From contig NC_135498.1 of assembly GCF_052857255.1 (NCBI RefSeq), forward strand, positions 112,157,723 through 112,221,722: 64,000 nt of DNA, given 5' to 3'. Of this stretch, positions 34,830 to 46,500 are shown piece after piece (position 1 is the stretch's first letter; each line of letters begins with the position of its first letter). The stretch is from Amblyomma americanum. Taxonomy: Eukaryota > Arthropoda > Arachnida > Ixodida > Ixodidae. The translations under genes and the position numbers were made by a program. The notes beneath the pieces were generated by a model that worked only from the letters and a program-made list of their open reading frames with translations, had not been told where the DNA came from and did no database searches.

Positions 34830-35127
34830 TGCAAGTTCCTATGCCCTCAATGCCATCTTGCTTCAGGGTCAGCCATCGGGTGAGACGGGAGAGGTAGCAT
34901 ATGTGTCGAGAGCTCTTGCAGCCACAGAAACCCGTTGCGGCCAAACAGAGAAAGAAGCCTTAGCTGTGACGTGGGTCATCGAGCGATACAACCAGTTCGT
35001 AAGAGGCATCGAGTTCAAAGTAGAAACGAATCACCACCACCCCATCATGCTGCTGCTGGGTTCAGCTGAGCTCAACATTACACTGCTCCAAATTCAGAGA
35101 CTACGGATCCATCTCACGTGGTATTAG
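34830..35127 (+). pseudogene. Gypsy RNase H remnant
   Basis: Contains YVSRALAATETRCGQTEKEA, AVTWVIERYNQFVRG and FKVETNHHHPI, matching the RNase H block that follows gypsy RT. The expected DH of TDHxPL is NH here. Confidence 0.75.
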
Positions 35128-35429
35128 TTCGAAGTTCTCCATGTTCCTGGCAAACTGGTAGCAAAAGCAGATGCACCTTCGAGAGCACCAGTCAAGGAAT
35201 TGAATCAAGAGCACTGTCAACAGCAGGCAGATTCGGCTGAGCTACTCGTCAGCAAAGCTGCATGGGCAGCCACTCATCGATCTCATCCCGCCTGGAGGCA
35301 CTAAGAAAGTGCCAAGCAGAGGACAGTGTCTGTTCTGTGCTGCTGCACTTCTGCCAGAAAGGATGGTTAAAGAATTTTCCAAGGTTCCAGTCCACCAAAG
35401 AAAATAGTAATGCAAAGGAAGAGGCAGCA

Positions 35430-35830
35430 CAGCAGTGTGCAATGGCTTCTTGCTCCAAGCTCACCACACCATCCCTCCGAACCTGTTGCACCACGAGATG
35501 CTACAACTGGTGAACGAAAGCCACCAGGGCATCAGGCAGCACAAAGCAAGAGCAAGGGATGTAGTTTGGCGGCCCACCTTCAATAGCGAAATTGAGCAGC
35601 TCATGACAGCCTGCAGGCAGTGCACGCAGACTGGAGCGCAGTGCCCAGAGTCGCTCATTGGCACACCAACACCTAGTCGTCCATGGCAGCAAGTAGCAGC
35701 CAACATTTTTGAGCTTAAAGGGAAAGGCTACACTCTCATAGTCGACTACTACTCTCACTATTCAGAAGTCATCACCTTAACGTTGACCACGTTAAGTTCA
35801 ATCATGCAGCCAACTCTGCCACTTGCTGTG
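35430..35830 (+). pseudogene. Gypsy integrase remnant
   Basis: An HHCC-like segment (HHEMLQLVNESHQGIRQHKA ... CRQCTQTGAQC) is followed by the start of the core (RPWQQVAANIFELKGKGYTL, VDYYSHYSEVI). The catalytic first Asp is replaced (AANIFEL where ADxFEL is usual). The frame runs into a G tract and is lost. Confidence 0.75.
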
Positions 35831-35832
35831 GA

Positions 35833-35862
35833 GGGGGGGGGGGGGGGTGGGGGGGGGGGGGG
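35833..35862 (+). repeat. Poly-G tract (15 G, T, 14 G)
   Basis: Nearly pure G run within the gypsy integrase remnant; potential quadruplex former. Confidence 0.9.
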
Positions 35863-36204
35863 TGTATACTTCTAGGACATGGAATGTAAGGCGAAGGTGC
35901 TAGGTCTGACAAGCGGCCACATTGTTATATGGCCGGAACATAAGCAGGCACCATTCAGCGAAATCATCATCTAGTGCCATTCATGCCTTTGCAAGACTAG
36001 GACATTCCAATGCCTGATGACATTAATGCAGGCACTACGAAGCTCACAACTCTTCCGGTTCTGGGCACTTTGTCAAGCAAAGCAGTTGTGCTGAAAGTTA
36101 GCAAGAGTAGGTCATGGCTAAGTGAGTGACGCCGACAAGAGCCCCATGAAAGAACTAGTAACACAATGCGGAAGGTGCCTGCCCAAGTGACCTGGTCGGG
36201 ACAT

Positions 36205-36520
36205 AATAATAATAATAATTGGTTTTGGGGGAAAGGAAATGGCGCAGTATCTGTCTCATATATCTTTGGACACCTGAACGGTGCCGTAAGGGGAGGGATA
36301 AAGGAGGGAGTGAAAGAAGAAAGGAAGAATAGGTGCCGTAGTGGAGGGCTCCGGAATAATTTCGACCACCTGGGGATCTTTAACGTGCACTGACATCACA
36401 CAGCACACGGGCGCCTCAGCGTTTTTCCTCCATAAAAACGCAGCCACCGCGGTCGGGTTCGAACCCGGGAACTCCGGATCAGTAGTCGAGCGCCCTAACC
36501 ACTGAGCCACCGCGGCGGGG
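36205..36520 (-). repeat. tRNA-derived SINE, family A, full length, inside gypsy
   Basis: On the minus strand it begins CCGCCGCGGTGGCTCAGTGG, has box B (GGTTCGAACCC), the family body, and a tail CCAAAACCAATTATTATT near 36210. 'acctggtcggga' flanks both sides (about 36190 and 36521), a plausible target duplication. It inserted after the gypsy element. Confidence 0.85.
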
Positions 36521-36579
36521 ACCTGGTCGGGACAAGAAGTGAAACGTCCGTCAGAATACCACTTAGAGTTGCTGTCTCC

Positions 36580-36592
36580 CAAGAAGGGGAGA
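36580..36592 (+). other. Polypurine tract of the gypsy element
   Basis: AAGAAGGGGAGA directly before the TGTAGAGG start of the 3' LTR; it serves as plus-strand primer in LTR elements. Confidence 0.65.
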
Positions 36593-36790
36593 TGTAGAGG
36601 ATGCATGGTAATTGAGGTGGAGCTCCTCCATGCAAGCGAGGTGCCTCCGTGCAAGCAGGCCATGCCATCACATGTATATCATTACCCATTGCTGTGATGT
36701 AAACCTTGCTCCTAGCAGTGCTCTCAGGGGGCAAATAAAACACTCGGTTCAGGGCTGTCGTATTGTGCTGGCTGGTCATATCTTCCTAGC
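36593..36790 (+). repeat. Gypsy 3' LTR
   Basis: Starts TGTAGAGGATGCATGG and includes 'gcaaataaaacac', a possible poly(A) signal shared with the 5' LTR. The end is approximate. Confidence 0.7.
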
Positions 36791-37377
36791 AGCCCATGTG
36801 ACACAGCGAGGGCACCGCTTAGGTCTTGTCGATGTGATCATGGCTCGTCTTTTTGCATCACCTGCAGTGGCGTAGGAAAGTGTTCAGAACACTCAAATAT
36901 CTGCACAAACAGTGCATTTCAGCAAGGGAATTTTAAAAATTTTAATAGTACCGAAATTTGTATCGTCCGCGAATCTGCTATACTCAGTATTTTCAAAGGT
37001 GGAAATCTGCCCCAAGGATTATCGGGCATACCCTGCCCTTTATGAGGGGTGTGCTAGAGGACCATTCATATCCACAAAAGGTAATTTGTGTTTGGTGCCG
37101 CTCCCAACAGTGTCAGTGTGTTAGCAGTGGCAGAGGACAAGGAAGCACATCAGACTCGCATTGCCACAAGTGTGCCACAATGCCGTCACGGGACACAAGC
37201 GCAGGCGACACACAGGACAACAACAGTGGCGTGAACTAGGCAGGCGTGGAGGCGGGGCCCATCAGCGGAAGCGGCTGTCCTCCACCTCCCCTCCTCCGCG
37301 TGCAGCAGTGCAAACTCTGTGGCAGCAGCGCCGCCCCCCACGGTCGGAGGTGCGATCGGCACGGAAGACTGGCCCTG
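36791..37377 (-). other. Proximal 3' flank of the CAT gene
   Basis: Sequence between the gypsy 3' LTR and the CAT stop codon. It should be the start of the CAT 3' UTR. No AATAAA is apparent on the minus strand here, so transcription probably continues beyond it. Confidence 0.5.
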
Positions 37378-37529
37378 TCAGCAGGACATGAGCGGCTGCC
37401 TCTCACCGTCGTCACTAACGTTGTCCGGGGTGCCGCCGGACTCACTTGAGCCGGCCTCATCCAGTATGGGTGGCGAGGCCTTCCTCTGAGAGCTGTTCCA
37501 GATGCCGTAGCCGAAGTAAATCAGCATCC
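37378..37529 (-). CDS. CAT last coding exon
   Basis: Two bases complete a Gly codon, then [14 protein letters not shown] closes the last helix. A polar cytosolic tail rich in Ser, Asp and Gly ends at TGA (37378-37380). The acceptor is CGTACAG. The acidic, Ser-rich tail is plausible for sorting signals, which is inference. Confidence 0.9.
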
Positions 37530-40500
37530 CTGTACGAGACAGTTTTGTCAAACAACTCGGCTGAACTGGCCAGCTTCTTTGACAATGCAGTAATTGCTTT
37601 CCTGCAGGATTGCAGGATTGCTTTCCTGGATTACGACCACTGCTACTTGTGATCAATGATAAAAGTAAAAAAAAATGCAGCCGCCGCGGTGGTCGAGTGG
37701 TTATGGCGCTCGGCTGCTGGCCCGTAAGACGTGGGTTCGATTCTGGCCGCGGCGATCGAATTTCGATGGAGGCGAAATTCTAGAGGCCCATGTACTGTGC
37801 GATGTCAGTGCATGTTATAGAACCCCAGGTGGTCGAAATTTCCGGAGCCCTTCACTATGGCATCTCTCATAGCCCGAGTCACTTTTGGGACGTTAAACCC
37901 CCATAAACCATAAAAAAAATGCTACTGGTGCACTGTGATGCCACAACGGCTCAGCCCAAGTAATGCATGTACAGGCATCTAGATAATTTCCAGATATGAT
38001 GATGATAATGTATTTTTATGGCACAATGGCATCTGTGGCCAAACACCGCCATGGCTTAAGGTTTTTTCCTCCTACTCAAGATGGGGTTGCAGACGCATGT
38101 CCCAAGCAATTCACCCTAAATAAGCCGAGCACCAGGCCGGGGAAAGCTTGTACCCATTGTATCACTGGTAGGTGCCCGGCGGCACTGGGACTCGAACCTC
38201 CCACCTCCTGCATGCGAGGCGGATGCTCAAACAAGTACGCCCCCGCTGCAGTCCTAATTTCAATAGCTGAAAGGATGCTGTTCACCGCTGACCCCCTATG
38301 TTGCACTGATACTTGTACAAGTATAACAAGAAATATGGTGGCACTATTGTAAAATTGGTAGAAAGAAAAAAGAAAATAAAAACAGTGCAAATCCATGCAC
38401 GCATTGAAGCCGTGCCCATGAGAAATTTTGGCACCATGCAAATGCTTGTTTTTTAGTTTATTTTTTGGTCTTTAAGGGGGTTAAAGTGACTCGGCCTGTA
38501 AGGGACGCAGTAGTGGAGGGCTCCGAATAATTTGGAACACCTGCGCTTCTTTACCATGCACTGACATTGCACTGCGGCGCTCCGCTGTCCGACGCACCAC
38601 TGTCAACGCACTGCATTCACAAATCCTCCGAGGATCTTCTGTGCACCTCACACACGGGCCTCTAGCATTTCTCGTCCATCGAAATGCAACCACTGCAGCT
38701 GGGATCGAACCCGCATCTTTCGGGTGAGCAGCTGAGAACTATAACTACTGCGCCACCGCGGCGGCCAAGTAGCAATGCGTCATTACAAGCTGTTCACTGT
38801 AATTGAACTTAGGACATAGCACCAAGAGGAGCTAGCTTGTGATCACTTTTATTCATTTGAAAAATAATGTGCTGTCAGGAGCTGTGTTAAATTTTTGAGT
38901 GCTCAGTGCACTTTGAGCAAGCTAAAAAGTTAACTTTTAGCTCAACAAAATTTTTAGCTGCTTCAACACGCTATATTAACATAGAACCATTCCCATGCCA
39001 CATACTATTTTAAGCCACAAAAAGGTGGCAGTGACTGACAGAAGCATGTTGGTTGCTGTAGCAACACTGGATGCATTCACAACATTTACTCTAACATCTG
39101 CGTGGAAACTCTTCTAGTGGAATGTCTACTGAAGTAATATCAAGTCGGTTCCTGATAACTTGATCTCAAAGAGGTTGACAATTTTTTTCAAGTTAAATGG
39201 AGCTTTTAATACACTTCATGTTGAGAGAGGGCATTGAAGCTTCAGTTCAAATAAACTAGAAGTTGAAATTATTCGTGTTAAAATTAACAAGGTCCTACTG
39301 TATTGATAACAACCTTTCCACATGCATAATTCTGGTCTCTCAAAGGTACAGTACCCTAATTTCTGATTTCGTTCCCCGGTTTGTCCGATAGCTTTTAAAG
39401 AGCAGTTTTCGATTTTCACACCTAAAAATACGACCTAAACCTAACACATACCCAGGGCAGACATTTTTCAGTGTTTAAAAAGGAAACAAGAAAGTTTTTG
39501 CTCTCACTGGGATTTGCACTGCTAGATGTCTTACGCATCTAACAATGCAGTGCTCAAAAGCATCTCAGAACACAGCCCAAAGGGCAACACACAACCAGGA
39601 GAGATGGTAACTGATCTGCGCTCAGTTCATCCTAGATGTTGAAAGAAAAAAAAAAAATTTATGTGGAGGGAGGTTCGAACTGCTGCCTTACAGGTTCAAA
39701 AATGCAGTGCTAATATGCTGCCCTGCAGAACAGATGCAATGAAAATGCTCGCTTTTAACTGCGCCCTTACTTGCCACTAGCTGGCGCTGCTTAGCTGAAG
39801 GGACTGTACTGTTGACAGAACGAAATCATGCTTCCTACACCTAGAGGCTTTAGTCCAAGATCATAATGCAGAACCAGCTTAAAGGCTAAGAATGATTTCT
39901 TTTTGCTGTTCTTGCTTGTTGCTTTTAAGTGCATGTTTACTGTCTACATAGAAGCGCCACTGAAAAAAGTTATTTGAATTTTTTATTGCATTGCATAAGA
40001 TTTTTGCTTTCATGTAAACAAAATTTGTTGTGAATGTAAATAATTTTTTATGCCTGCAATTAACTACTAAATAGGAGTGTGCGAATATTCGAAATTTCGA
40101 ATACGAATCGAATATGTTTCATATTCGGTTCATATTCGTATTTGAGAAATGATATTCGTGAGTTTCCGAATATTCGAAAATTCCCGAATACTACTCAGCG
40201 ATTGTATACCCCGCCAACTTTCGTAAATCTGATTGTTGCAAAAGCGCAATATCTAGGAAAATTATCTGAATATAGAGTTTAAAGTTCCAGGAAAACAATA
40301 TAAAGGCCCTGTTCTCTTTCTTCTCCATCGTTTATCGCGTGGACCGATCGCATTCCGATGCCGATAGGCTTGACCTCGTGCGCAATTCCGCAAGTGGACT
40401 TTCCCACATATAAGTGCCGCGAACAACATAGGGGACGACCCGTTTCTAACAATTGCAATGCGAAAGCGCGTTTATTTTTCTATCCTTCCGTAATATGTTA

Positions 40501-43500
40501 TCTGATTAATGCCCACACCAATGGCATTCGTTCTGTCACCTTAACTCTCTGAGCGTGACCACCGCCATCTTGTTTTGGTCAACTACGCTTTGCGGGAAAG
40601 CCTACTTGCGGAATTTCGCGTGAGGCTCCCGAAGGGGCGAGTCGAGGTGTCACAACAGGGCAAGCGATCCTGTAAAAATCCCGCGTATTGCATAGTGCAC
40701 TGTAACCCATGCACCTCTTAAGTGGGCCTAACAGCAGGCGTGACAATGTTCGGAGGGCCCCCGTCGCTCGGTCAAAAAAATAACCTGGCCGCGTAGTTTT
40801 GGTTTCTGAGCTTGGCCACTTGCCCGTCGCAATGGCAACTGTCGGCCCGCGCATTCGCCAGTAGTCCAAGCTCAGCACCATGCCGCTTTCAGACGCTGAC
40901 TGACACGTCGCTCGTCATTTTATGTCCTTTTTTAGAAACAGCCTCGCCGTTCCGACGTCAATGCGCGTTCCCATCTCGCTTACGTTCGCGATGTCTTCCA
41001 GCACGCCGAATCTCTGTGCTCGTCACGGGATTACACGTGTTTGCACGATAGAGCCGCCTCATAAGACTACCGCATTTTCGGTATTTTTTTTTCGGGGCCG
41101 CGAAGCCTTTTATAAATTGACCTTCAAATAACCTGGGCATTTCTGTCGGTCCAGTTTGAACTCCGAATTAATGAGGTTTTACTAGCCATCATGTTATTTT
41201 TGTTTCCAGTCTTGTCATGTTATGGATTGCATTTTGCCTGACCACATTACAGGTTGGGTACTGTTATGCAGTTCAATTAGGTAGTATACATTTTTGCGCA
41301 CGTCATGTTTTTTCTGCTTTTTATACGGTGCTCAGGCAGTCTAGTTTTTGTTTATTTCAGTTGCAAAGGCCATACACCATTCTGAAAAAAATATGAGCAA
41401 CAATTTTTGCTTGTTTATCTTTTCTGAATTTGTTTTTCGTGCTGACCAGATATTCGATATTCGAAGCCATTTTTTCTTCACATTCGTATTCGATTCGTAT
41501 TCGAAAATTCCGATATTCGCACACCCCTACTGAATCCCAACTAGCTTTTAGCTAGGGATACAGATGTTAGTGCAATCATGCCTCTGTAATGACTGTTTGA
41601 AAATAAGAACCAATCAATCAATCAATAAATCTTTAGTTACAGCAGCAAGTGACCTATCCCTGAACTCACCAATGGCCATCCAGATGCCAAACCTGGCCCA
41701 GGTGGCGGGGGGAAGGCGCATCATGAGGTACAGGTTGACAAACATGTTGAACAATGGGATAAAGGGCACCAGCGGAACCTGCAAGCATGCAAAGAAAAGC
41801 ATGTGGCAAGGCTTTCGGGATGAGCAGACGCCAAGGATGAACATGTGAACAAAATCCCCCCCCCCCCCCCCTACACACTGCATACACTTGAGGAGGCCGG
41901 AAAATATGTAAGCCAAGTTATGAAAAAGGAAAAAGACCAAAAGAGAGATGTGCTAACTAAATGTTCATTCAACAATCCGAAGAAGCATCCAGTGCGCAAG
42001 TGTAATTGAACTCTGCAAAACAGCCCGGGGCCCATTTCTATGCATGAGAGCACTGATGTTTATGAGCTTTGTCTGTAGCCTCCTCTCCTTCCAACCTCTC
42101 TACCCCGCTTTCCCCCAGTGAAGAACACGGACTAGGCACAAGTCTGGCTTAGGCTCCCTCCTTTTTTTATCTCCTTTCCCTCTCTCCCTCTTGCCCAAGG
42201 AACAGAATGACCTCCTTCTTTCACTCCAACCTTCATTCCTTCCCTTACCCATCGAGCAGTGAGATAGTTTCTGCACCTTTCTTTTCCGCAAAACAAAAAA
42301 AAATATCAGAAGCAAAATGTTTAGGTTTATGGGGGCTTAATGTCCCAAAGTGACTCAGGCTATGAGGGACGCCATAGTGAAGGGCTCCGGAAATTTCGAC
42401 CACATGGGGTTCTTTAACGTGCACTGACATCGCACAGCACACGGGCCTCTAGAATTTCGCCTCCATCGAAATATGGCCGTCGTGGTCGGGACCGAACCCG
42501 CGTCTTTCGGGCTGGCAGCCGAGCGCCATAACCACCGAGCTACCGTGGCGGATAAAAGCAAAATGTTGAAAAGAGGAAAATGAAAAGAAAAAAATTATGG
42601 TCCATTTGTGTAGTTAGGCCAAATGCGAATTAGGTGCCCTAGCGGTTCGGTTTTCTCTATGAACGGCTGTTCTGATCCAGTGTTCCCGGATGGCAGTTCT
42701 TTGGATAGCGATATTGGCTTAATGTCCATAGATGCGGAATCAGTCGTTCTCTCCATTCATAAATCCCTGGGAGTCTTCATTCCGCTCCCAGTACAGTGGT
42801 GCAGTGGCCAAGCGATGCGCCACTGCCCTGGGATGGCAGGTGTTGCCATCGGTGGTACTTGGGTTGCTTGGGTAGGGTTGTGATTCAGGTTGCTCTTCCT
42901 GAGCAGCTTCTCACAGTTATTGCCTGATATGGTGGGCAAACTGCCCACCAAGTGGTGGGCAGGTGAGCAGCTCACCACAGAACTGGCTTCAGACAAACAG
43001 ACAACGGCTAAATGCGGGGAATAGCCAGTATAAGTACTAGCACACTAAAAGAAAGCAAGACTGTTCACAATCATAGGTGGCAGATGAAGTTGGATATGCA
43101 AGTACAATGTAGAGCAAATGAAAACAAATCAAGCAAAGGGAAGATAAAGACTAGGCAACCACTGTTTTGTTGAGCGCGCCCTTTATATTCCATGGCGGGG
43201 ACCTGAACAATGCACAGTCTGTCCAAGTAGTTTCTCTCAGTTGTTTTTCTGTGTAACAAAATCCACAGCATGTCATCGGTGAAGGTGTGTGCTTAGGAAG
43301 CCATTGCCCTGAATGCCCTTGCCAAAGGAGATCCAGCACAGCAGTGGTAGGCATAGCTTTTCCACCAGTTTTCCATACAATGCACATCAGTGAATCTACT
43401 GTTGATGGTAGGAAATGCTAACACTGAGGAATTAATGAACCGTTGCAGGAAATAGCTAGAGCAACAAATTTATTGATCTTGCCAGTTACTCACTAAAATG

Positions 43501-46500
43501 TTACCAGAACTGTATAAAACGAGAAACAAAGAAGGTTTCTTGCAAATACAGAAACGGATAGCTGCGACTACTTATGCGGAAAGAAAGGTGGCATTATATT
43601 CCAAACAGTCAGAGGCATTCAATGCATTAGCGATTTATGGCTTTTCAGGGAGCTCCAAATATTGCCTGAATACCAAGGCTCCGTAAATTACATTAAAACA
43701 AAATGGTTACAGGGGGCCTTTAGAACTTGTATTAAACCTGTCAGCATCAGAACTAAGTACAGTAGAACCCCTGATGCAAAGTCACTAGGACCAGCAAATG
43801 TCTTTATTATACGTGTTCCTGGTGATCCCATGACTGCGACGATACAGTTCGGTAATTTGGTTACTTATTTTTGAAAAACACTGTTGGTTTAGAAAATAAA
43901 AACATAGAAATACCTTTCATTATGCTCTAACCATTCTGTTATGAGCTAATTATTTATTTCAGTTATCACATTTTTGTTATCACTTTCAATTTCATTGTAC
44001 AAACATAACGTTGACACAAACTTAATGTGAGTGAGGAGTTCGAGTCCATATCGAAACAAAAGCTTTGCACAAATACCACGTCATCTTCCACAGTCTTAAT
44101 GTCATTAAAGAAGCAATAGTTAAGAAATGCACACCTCTACCCAAGTCATTGCGCCTACCCGTCTTGACCAGAAACAATTATGCCAGCTCTGAAAAAAATG
44201 CCATTCCAATCAAAAACTAGTTCTTTACGACTGTAAATTTTAAGTCCATTGCCTTTTATTGTGCATGTAGTTTTGCTGAACATGTCATGCATACTCAGAG
44301 GCTCCTGGGTGTTGTTTGGAACTTCAAACAACTAGTTGTACAAATTTCCTTCTGCATCTAGCAATTATCTGTTTTTACATATTGGGAGCTGAGAGGGATG
44401 TTGACCCCTCAAAAAGCAGCAAGCACTGGCCATACCCTGCACAGTACAGTATGTGTCATACCGTATTCACATGATTGTAAGTCGACTCGAATGTAAGTCG
44501 ATCCCCCAAATCGCATGTCTGAAAAAAGAAAAAAATGTTGACGCGAATGTAAGTCGACCCCACAAATCGCATGTCCGAAAAAAAAAAACACCGGTGGAGG
44601 CACTCAAAAACGAAAATTTATTGCATAGATGGGCTATTCATCCTCACTTGAGTCATCTTCAGTGGTACTGCTGTCGTCGTCGTCGTCGCCGCTGCGGTCC
44701 CACAGCACATCATCCTCCATGGAAAGCCCACACTTCTTATATGACTGCCCCACGACATCGTGTGGTACGGCCGCCCAAGCAGAAATCACCCACCTGCACA
44801 CAGCTGCCAGGGAGGCTCTCTTCACGCGCCCCGTTGGCGTAAGTTCCCGCCCTTCCGCCGCCAGCCACTCATTACACTCACGTCGGAGCAAGTCCTTGAA
44901 TGGCTTGTTAATGCACACGTCTAGCGGCTGCAGCTGCCCCGTCAGACCACCGGGAATCACCAGCATACCTGTATGTTCTTTTCGTAGCTCTGCCTTCACT
45001 TTCGCGGTAAGGTGGCCGCGAAATGAGTCCAGCACGAGGAGGTTCAAATTGCTATCTTTGAGGGATGCCCCTGGCCTCAAAAGCCACACCCGACGGTACC
45101 AATCAATAACTAAGTCGTCCGTCATAAAGCCTTTTTCATTCACTCGCACAATCACACCTCTTGGGATCATTTCTTTTGGCATAGTTTTTCTTTTGAAGAC
45201 AATGTACGGTCGGAGCCTTGTGCCATCTGCCAGGCATGATAGCATAACGGTGAACTGAAGTTTCTCATTTCCTGTCGTGAGAAGCTTAACCTCACAAGCT
45301 CCCATCACGCTCACTGTTGTGTTGCTCGTCATGTCGAAGTAGACGGGAGTCTGGTCCGCATTGCTGATTTGGCCGAGCAGGTATCGCCACGAGTCTCGAA
45401 GCTTGAGGTAGTGCCTATGGAAGGAGAGAACTTTCTCCTCGTAAGCAGAAGGCAGCTTCTGGCATACACTAGTACGCCAACGAAGAGAGAAGCCAGTCCT
45501 CTTCATAAATTTCAAAGCCCAAGCCCTGCTGGCTTAAAAGTCTGTTCGGAGTATCCCAGCTTCCGCAGCGAAGACCCTGGCTTGTTGCGTGGTCATTTCG
45601 CATGTCACTGGAAGAGACCGATCACGTATTTCGGTGACATACGCTGCAAGCTTGACCTCCAGCTCCAGAAAGCGTCCCGACTTCGGCCCGCGAAAACCTC
45701 CTCACTTGGAGTCGCAGTCAATAATTCTGTATCGCTGCTTCCGCCAATCCCGCACCAACCATTCAGAAACGTAGAACTTGCGGCCCGCCGCTCAGTTGTT
45801 GGTTTCTTCGGCGTAAATGACGGCCTCCCTCTTGAACGCTGCAGTGAATGAGCGCTGAATGCTTTTCGAACCTGGCGAGCTCATGGCGAAGCACGCGGCC
45901 GGCATTCGAGTCAAATGCACCAACTCGAAGCACCACCAAACAAAAAGTGATCGGTGTTGGGGCACTGGCTCTTTCAGCAAACATCGGTATTCCCCAGAAG
46001 TGCCGCCATTACGCATATAATCGCCTAGCCGCCGTATTACGCAACCAACTGAAATAGCGGCTCTTCCATCAGCTAGCGACACTCCTGGGCGCTGGCGCAG
46101 ACTCCGAGATTTGTACAGCGGCCCTGCCTTAACTGTCGATACTCCCGCAAGTGAAATGAAATGAAATTGGTTTTTGGGCAAAGGAAATGGCGCAGTATCT
46201 GTCTCAAATCAAATCAAGGGAAGGGATAAAGGAGGGAGTGAAAGAAGAAAAGAAGAACGAGGTGCTGTAGTGAAGGACTCGGGAATAATTTCGACCACCT
46301 GGGGATCTTAAACGTGCTGTATTGACATCGCACAGCACACGGGCACCTTTGCGTTTCGCTGCCATTGAAACGCTGCCGCGGCGGCTGGGTTCTAACACGG
46401 GTATCCTGATCAGTAGCCGAGCGCTGTAACCACTGAACCATCGCGGCGGGTAACGGTGTGCGCAGTAAAAGTAAAAATTGAAAAATCCTTGCCAAAAAGC

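Larger units (their letters stand above)
32525..36790 (+). mobile_element. Ty3/gypsy LTR retrotransposon, decayed, with both LTRs
   Basis: The two LTRs (about 32525-32738 and 36593-36790) share blocks such as 'gctcctccatg', 'gcaggccatgcca' and 'caaataaa-cac'. Between them, in gypsy order, lie gag/zinc knuckle, protease, RT, RNase H and integrase remnants. A polypurine tract (AAGAAGGGGAGA) precedes the 3' LTR. Many in-frame stops and shifts show it is inactive. A SINE (36205-36520) and a G-rich tract interrupt its 3' part. The RT and integrase resemble the Mag/K02A2.6-like lineage; that placement is tentative. Confidence 0.85.
37530..41669 (-). other. CAT intron (last), repeat-rich
   Basis: Holds three SINEs (37680-37919, 38000-38262, 38452-38766) and a 1.45-kb inverted-terminus element (40074-41527). 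The stretch 38767-40071 has nothing recognisable apart from A/T runs. Confidence 0.75.

Noticed and set aside
44629..45258. 209-codon plus-strand frame
   Set aside because: It lies exactly opposite the pogo/Tigger DDE domain, whose minus-strand reading has recognisable motifs.
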